Below, piece by piece: positions 60,991 through 64,000 of a DNA stretch of 64,000 nucleotides (its first letter is position 1; each line of letters opens with the position of its first letter). The translations under genes and the position numbers were made by a program. The stretch comes from Floridanema evergladense (GTDB taxonomy: Bacteria > Cyanobacteriota > Cyanobacteriia > Cyanobacteriales > Aerosakkonemataceae), in NCBI RefSeq assembly GCF_041929205.1, contig NZ_JBHFNT010000192.1. One strand, 5' to 3'. The notes below the pieces were generated by a model. That model was given only the letters and a program-made list of their open reading frames with translations. It had not been told where the DNA came from and did no database searches.

Positions 60991-61689
60991 TTACATAGAA
61001 CTTGATAATAATTCGATTAGCAAAAAGCTTAAAGCTGCACTACCAACCGGAACGGTTAAATTATCTACACCTAATTTTGAGAAAGCTTCTAAAGCAGTGG
61101 CGACTATAGCAACAACTATTGATACTACATAAGTTTGCCAGATGTTACCTTGCACAGCTAATAAAATTAAACTAGTGACGATGAAACTGACTATAGTCAT
61201 TGTTAGCGAACCTTCCCAGCTTTTTTCAATACCGCCAACTTTGTAGGGATGTTTTCCATATTTTTGTCCGATTAATGCTGCTAGTCCATCGCCCCAAGTC
61301 ATAACTAAAATGCCTATAGCAGCGTATTGGGGTTGTTGGATATGCCAAAACCAAGCTACTAAAATACCAATACTTAAAGCGTAAAAGAATGTGCCTAAAC
61401 TTTTGCGTCCCACACTATTGATGCCGGGAAGGATGGGAAATTTATAAGATAAAAGAGCGATCGTACTCGCTAAAATAGAAGCTGTAATTCCTACCCAAGC
61501 GGGGATTTCTAGCCACCAAGCAAGGAGAATTACTTGTCCAGTTCCGATGTGAACTACTTTGCGAATTTTTTCGGGATCTGTGGTGGTGTAACGGTGCAAT
61601 AATTCAGCTGTTAGGACGATCGCACCCACCCAAACGGCAGCGATCGCAATCTTAAACCACAAACTAGATATGAATGGAAAATCTGACAC
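60991..61689 (-). CDS. Phytol/diacylglycerol kinase-like membrane protein
   Basis: The protein has 232 residues with about seven membrane helices. The characteristic CTP-dependent lipid-kinase segments are EKIRKVVHIGTGQVI, SVGRKSLGTFFYALS, VMTWGDGLAALIGQKYGKHP and KSWEGSLTMTIVSF. This is the VTE5/phytol-kinase-like family that phosphorylates phytol released from chlorophyll, feeding tocopherol or chlorophyll synthesis. Dolichol/farnesol kinases share the motifs, so the substrate is inferred. It is divergent from yidD, with only 13 bp between starts. Confidence 0.85.
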   Translation of the reverse strand: MSDFPFISSLWFKIAIAAVWVGAIVLTAELLHRYTTTDPEKIRKVVHIGTGQVILLAWWLEIPAWVGITASILASTIALLSYKFPILPGINSVGRKSLGTFFYALSIGILVAWFWHIQQPQYAAIGILVMTWGDGLAALIGQKYGKHPYKVGGIEKSWEGSLTMTIVSFIVTSLILLAVQGNIWQTYVVSIVVAIVATALEAFSKLGVDNLTVPVGSAALSFLLIELLSSSM

Positions 61690-61702
61690 AGTTTTTAATT
61701 TA

Positions 61703-61966
61703 ATGAAAAATTTACTGATTTGGCTAATTCGTGGCTATCAGATGTTCATTTCGCCCTTGTTTCCACCTTCCTGCCGTTATCAGCCCACTTGTTCTAAGTA
61801 TGCCATGCAAGCGATCGAACGTTTCGGCCCTTGGCGCGGTTCGATTATGGCAATTCGTCGCATTCTGCGCTGTCACCCCTTCCATCCCGGAGGTTACGAT
61901 CCAGTTCCAGAAGTTGATGCTTGTAATTGTCACCCAGAAACAGAAGAATTAACAGAAAAACAATAA
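61703..61966 (+). CDS. yidD: Membrane protein insertion efficiency factor YidD
   Basis: From the ATG at 61703 the protein has 87 residues. The YidD hallmark is IRGYQMFISPLFPPSCRYQP, followed by TCSKYAMQAIERFGPWRG and RCHPFHPGGYDPVP. The three conserved cysteines are present (CRYQ, TCSK, RCHP). YidD helps the YidC insertase at the plasma membrane. It starts 13 bp from the divergent phytol-kinase-like gene, so the two share a promoter region. The tail has two extra cysteines' worth of charged residues (DACNCHPETEE). Confidence 0.95.
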   Translation: MKNLLIWLIRGYQMFISPLFPPSCRYQPTCSKYAMQAIERFGPWRGSIMAIRRILRCHPFHPGGYDPVPEVDACNCHPETEELTEKQ

Positions 61967-61990
61967 ATAACAATTTAAAATAATTTTTGT

Positions 61991-62416
61991 TTAAGCATGA
62001 CCATTATTACGTTGATTAAGTAAGTATTGCCAGATTTGATTTACTTCGGCTTGCATTTCTCTGATTTGAGCTTGCGTTTCTCTCATAACTGCGCGATCGG
62101 CTTCCCCATTTCTAGTTAGTCTTCCCACTGCATCTACTAAAGTTTCGATCGCCGCTTCTGTTCTATTTTGTCTCTCAGATAATCCACCTAATATTCTTTG
62201 CACTTCAAAAACTAAGCTATCCATACGAGTAACTAGCTGTTGGTGTTGTTGTTCAGCGAATTGTCGTTGTTCAGCGAATTGCTGTTGTTGTTGCGTAATC
62301 TGCTGTTGTTGTTCTGTGAATTGTCGTTGTTGTTGTTGTACTAGCTGCTCTAGCTGCTGCTGTTGTTGAGCAGTTTCTTGCAAAATTGCTTCTATACGGT
62401 CTAATCTCTCTGTCAT
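61991..62416 (-). CDS. Gln-rich coiled-coil protein (141 aa)
   Basis: The first half is a long coiled coil dominated by glutamine runs (QQQQLEQLVQQQQRQFTEQQ). The second half is also helical (RILGGLSERQNRTEAAIETL) with a conserved-looking NQIWQYLLNQRNNG end. There is no membrane helix or enzyme motif. The glutamine codons form imperfect CAA/CAG repeats, so the length may vary between strains. Similar coiled-coil proteins are common in filamentous cyanobacteria. It is the last gene before the CRISPR array and is not a Cas protein. Confidence 0.75.
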   Translation of the reverse strand: MTERLDRIEAILQETAQQQQQLEQLVQQQQRQFTEQQQQITQQQQQFAEQRQFAEQQHQQLVTRMDSLVFEVQRILGGLSERQNRTEAAIETLVDAVGRLTRNGEADRAVMRETQAQIREMQAEVNQIWQYLLNQRNNGHA

Positions 62417-62508
62417 CTCTGTTTCTCTGGTTTTAGCAAGCTTAACTCTTATTATCGCTGAAATGTTGGATTTTCGATAAACTTGATATGCACGTTAGGG
62501 TTAATCCC

Positions 62509-64000
62509 GTTTCAATCCCTGAAAGGGATTAATTGAAGTTTAAACCGAATTTTAATTAATTTCTTCCCCCTTAATTGGGGGTTTCAATCCCTGAAAGGGA
62601 TTAATTGAAGTTTAAACTGGGCTCCATTACATTAAATATGGGGATGATGGTGATGCCCTGTTTCAATCCCTGAAAGGGATTAATTGAAGTTTAAACTATT
62701 GTTAACCGATAATTGAGTTTGATTTGTAATTAGTCCCCTGTTTCAATCCCTGAAAGGGATTAATTGAAGTTTAAACAATATCACAGCTAGAGCTTTTTTC
62801 CTGCTGTCCCAAAGTGTTTCAATCCCTGAAAGGGATTAATTGAAGTTTAAACCTGTCTCCCCAGTGGCTTAGAGTACCAGTCTCTCTGTTTCAATCCCTG
62901 AAAGGGATTAATTGAAGTTTAAACATCTCCATTAGCTATTGTTGGCGTTATTCCTGACAAGTTTCAATCCCTGAAAGGGATTAATTGAAGTTTAAACTTT
63001 GTTGGTAAACCTTTAAGTAAAGTTGGTTGTTTGTTTCAATCCCTGAAAGGGATTAATTGAAGTTTAAACCGTCTTTGGCGGACACAATAATTCGCGTTAT
63101 TGATGTTTCAATCCCTGAAAGGGATTAATTGAAGTTTAAACCAGAGGAACTCCCACCACAGACAGCAAATTATTTAGTTTCAATCCCTGAAAGGGATTAA
63201 TTGAAGTTTAAACCTTCTTTAATAAAGGATTCTTGGAAGCTGCAAGATTTTGCGTTTCAATCCCTGAAAGGGATTAATTGAAGTTTAAACTTTACCGAAG
63301 CGGTATTAGAAGCCGGATATATTGCGGCTGTTTCAATCCCTGAAAGGGATTAATTGAAGTTTAAACTCCTAGAAACTCTAATATTGCCGCAATTCAAGGA
63401 CGTTTCAATCCCTGAAAGGGATTAATTGAAGTTTAAACTTTATATCAGTCACATCCTGAATCAGATATCTATTTGTCTGGTTTCAATCCCTGAAAGGGAT
63501 TAATTGAAGTTTAAACTGGGACCGAATCAAGAGGGAATGCTCATTGATTTATTCTATTTGTCTGGTTTCAATCCCTGAAAGGGATTAATTGAAGTTTATA
63601 AGGGTAAATGTTAAGGAAGATAGCGTCCGTATTTATCGTTTCAATCCCTGAAAGGGATTAATTGAAGTTTAAACTGACAAAAAAGATGAGCCATGTTGGA
63701 AAATTTCAGTCGTTTCAATCCCTGAAAGGGATTAATTGAAGTTTAAACTTGAAAGATTAAGAGAAATTCGGCAAGGTTCCTACCCTGTTTCAATCCCTGA
63801 AAGGGATTAATTGAAGTTTAAACTTTAGAGGAACCATAAATGGCTAAGTTTCTGTTATTGTTTCAATCCCTGAAAGGGATTAATTGAAGTTTAAACTTTC
63901 TTTTTTTGCAGGATAGGAGTTTTCGACAATCTGTTTCAATCCCTGAAAGGGATTAATTGAAGTTTAAACTCCATTTTATTGCGCCATATTTCAATACTTG
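62509..64000 (-). CRISPR. CRISPR array, 20 repeats, continues beyond the window
   Basis: Twenty 37-bp repeats start at 62509, 62581, 62660, 62740, 62816, 62888, 62961, 63033, 63105, 63177, 63254, 63330, 63402, 63480, 63565, 63638, 63712, 63787, 63860 and 63933. Read on the plus strand each begins GTTTCAATCCCTGAAAGGGA and ends GTTTAAAC. On the minus strand the repeat ends in GGGATTGAAAC, the usual handle of class 1 arrays, so transcription is probably leftward and the leader lies beyond the right edge. There are nineteen spacers of 35-48 bp, mostly 35-36. Repeat 15 (63565-63601) ends in TAA in place of AAC. The array is cut at 64000. No cas gene is in the window. Confidence 0.98.

Noticed and set aside
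60929..61132. A 67-codon plus-strand frame overlapping the phytol-kinase-like gene
   Set aside because: It lies antisense to the conserved C-terminal helices of a clear membrane protein, and has no ribosome site or family pattern.
61991..62416. A Cas-related protein beside the CRISPR array
   Set aside because: The protein is a Gln-rich coiled coil with no Cas motif, and such proteins are common away from CRISPR loci.
1..64000. rRNA, tRNA, tmRNA or riboswitch genes in the longer gaps
   Set aside because: The gaps were read for tRNA arms and known leader patterns and none was convincing. A covariance-model search would be decisive.

Overview
The window looks like a chromosomal segment of a filamentous cyanobacterium. 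Evidence is the frequent GCGATCGC (HIP1-type) octamers, a low-to-moderate GC content, and many lineage-typical genes: DUF928, DUF1997, DUF2555, DUF3110 and DUF4079 proteins, a carotenoid desaturase of the CrtD type, a HetZ-type regulator, a phytol-kinase-like protein, an SLH-domain envelope protein and a TamB-like giant. Intergenic spaces carry heptamer/octamer tandem repeats and palindromic or MITE-like elements of the kind common in filamentous cyanobacteria. No rRNA, tRNA, transposase or prophage gene was found. HetZ homologues also occur in non-heterocystous filamentous species, so heterocyst formation cannot be concluded.

Layout. 1-9.9 kb: a cut DUF928 gene, Hsp33, a membrane-anchored repeat protein, CrtD, an M16 peptidase, a fructosamine-kinase-like protein and HetZ. 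10-19 kb: a STAND NTPase with an N-terminal VMAP-type HTH and C-terminal TPRs, then a tandem pair of large RTX-type secreted proteins made of about 39-residue repeats plus an M10-like protease domain. One has an intact zinc site; in the other every zinc and catalytic residue is replaced. 19.4-34 kb: mostly housekeeping genes (S1 protein, dienelactone hydrolase, CsoR/InrS-type metal sensor, muramidase, purH, VWA protein, serine esterase, coaBC). 33.4-45 kb: small secreted proteins, msrA, an SLH glycoside-hydrolase-like protein, a FAD oxidoreductase, a membrane-anchored PIN-like protein, a site-2 protease and murQ. 45.4-52.5 kb: a 2158-residue TamB-like protein with an internal seven-fold repeat, then an Uma2-family nuclease-like gene. 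52.4-55.7 kb: a QueG-like iron-sulfur protein fused to SCP2, a MarR regulator bracketed by two identical palindromes, and an orphan sugar-ABC permease, all interspersed with repeats. 55.7-60.2 kb: a compact NAD operon in transcription order pncB-nadD-nrtR-nadE. 60.6-62.4 kb: a 52-residue small protein, a phytol-kinase-like gene, yidD and a Gln-rich coiled-coil protein. 62.5-64 kb: a CRISPR array of 20 repeats that runs out of the window, with no cas gene here.

The genes form few long operons. The clearest functional unit is the NAD operon with its own Nudix-derived regulator. The most unusual material is the protease/pseudoprotease tandem pair, the helically phased TCAG repeats in front of the STAND gene, the 46-bp direct duplication inside the CRISPR array, the putative CTG-initiated esterase, and the paired MarR-like operators.
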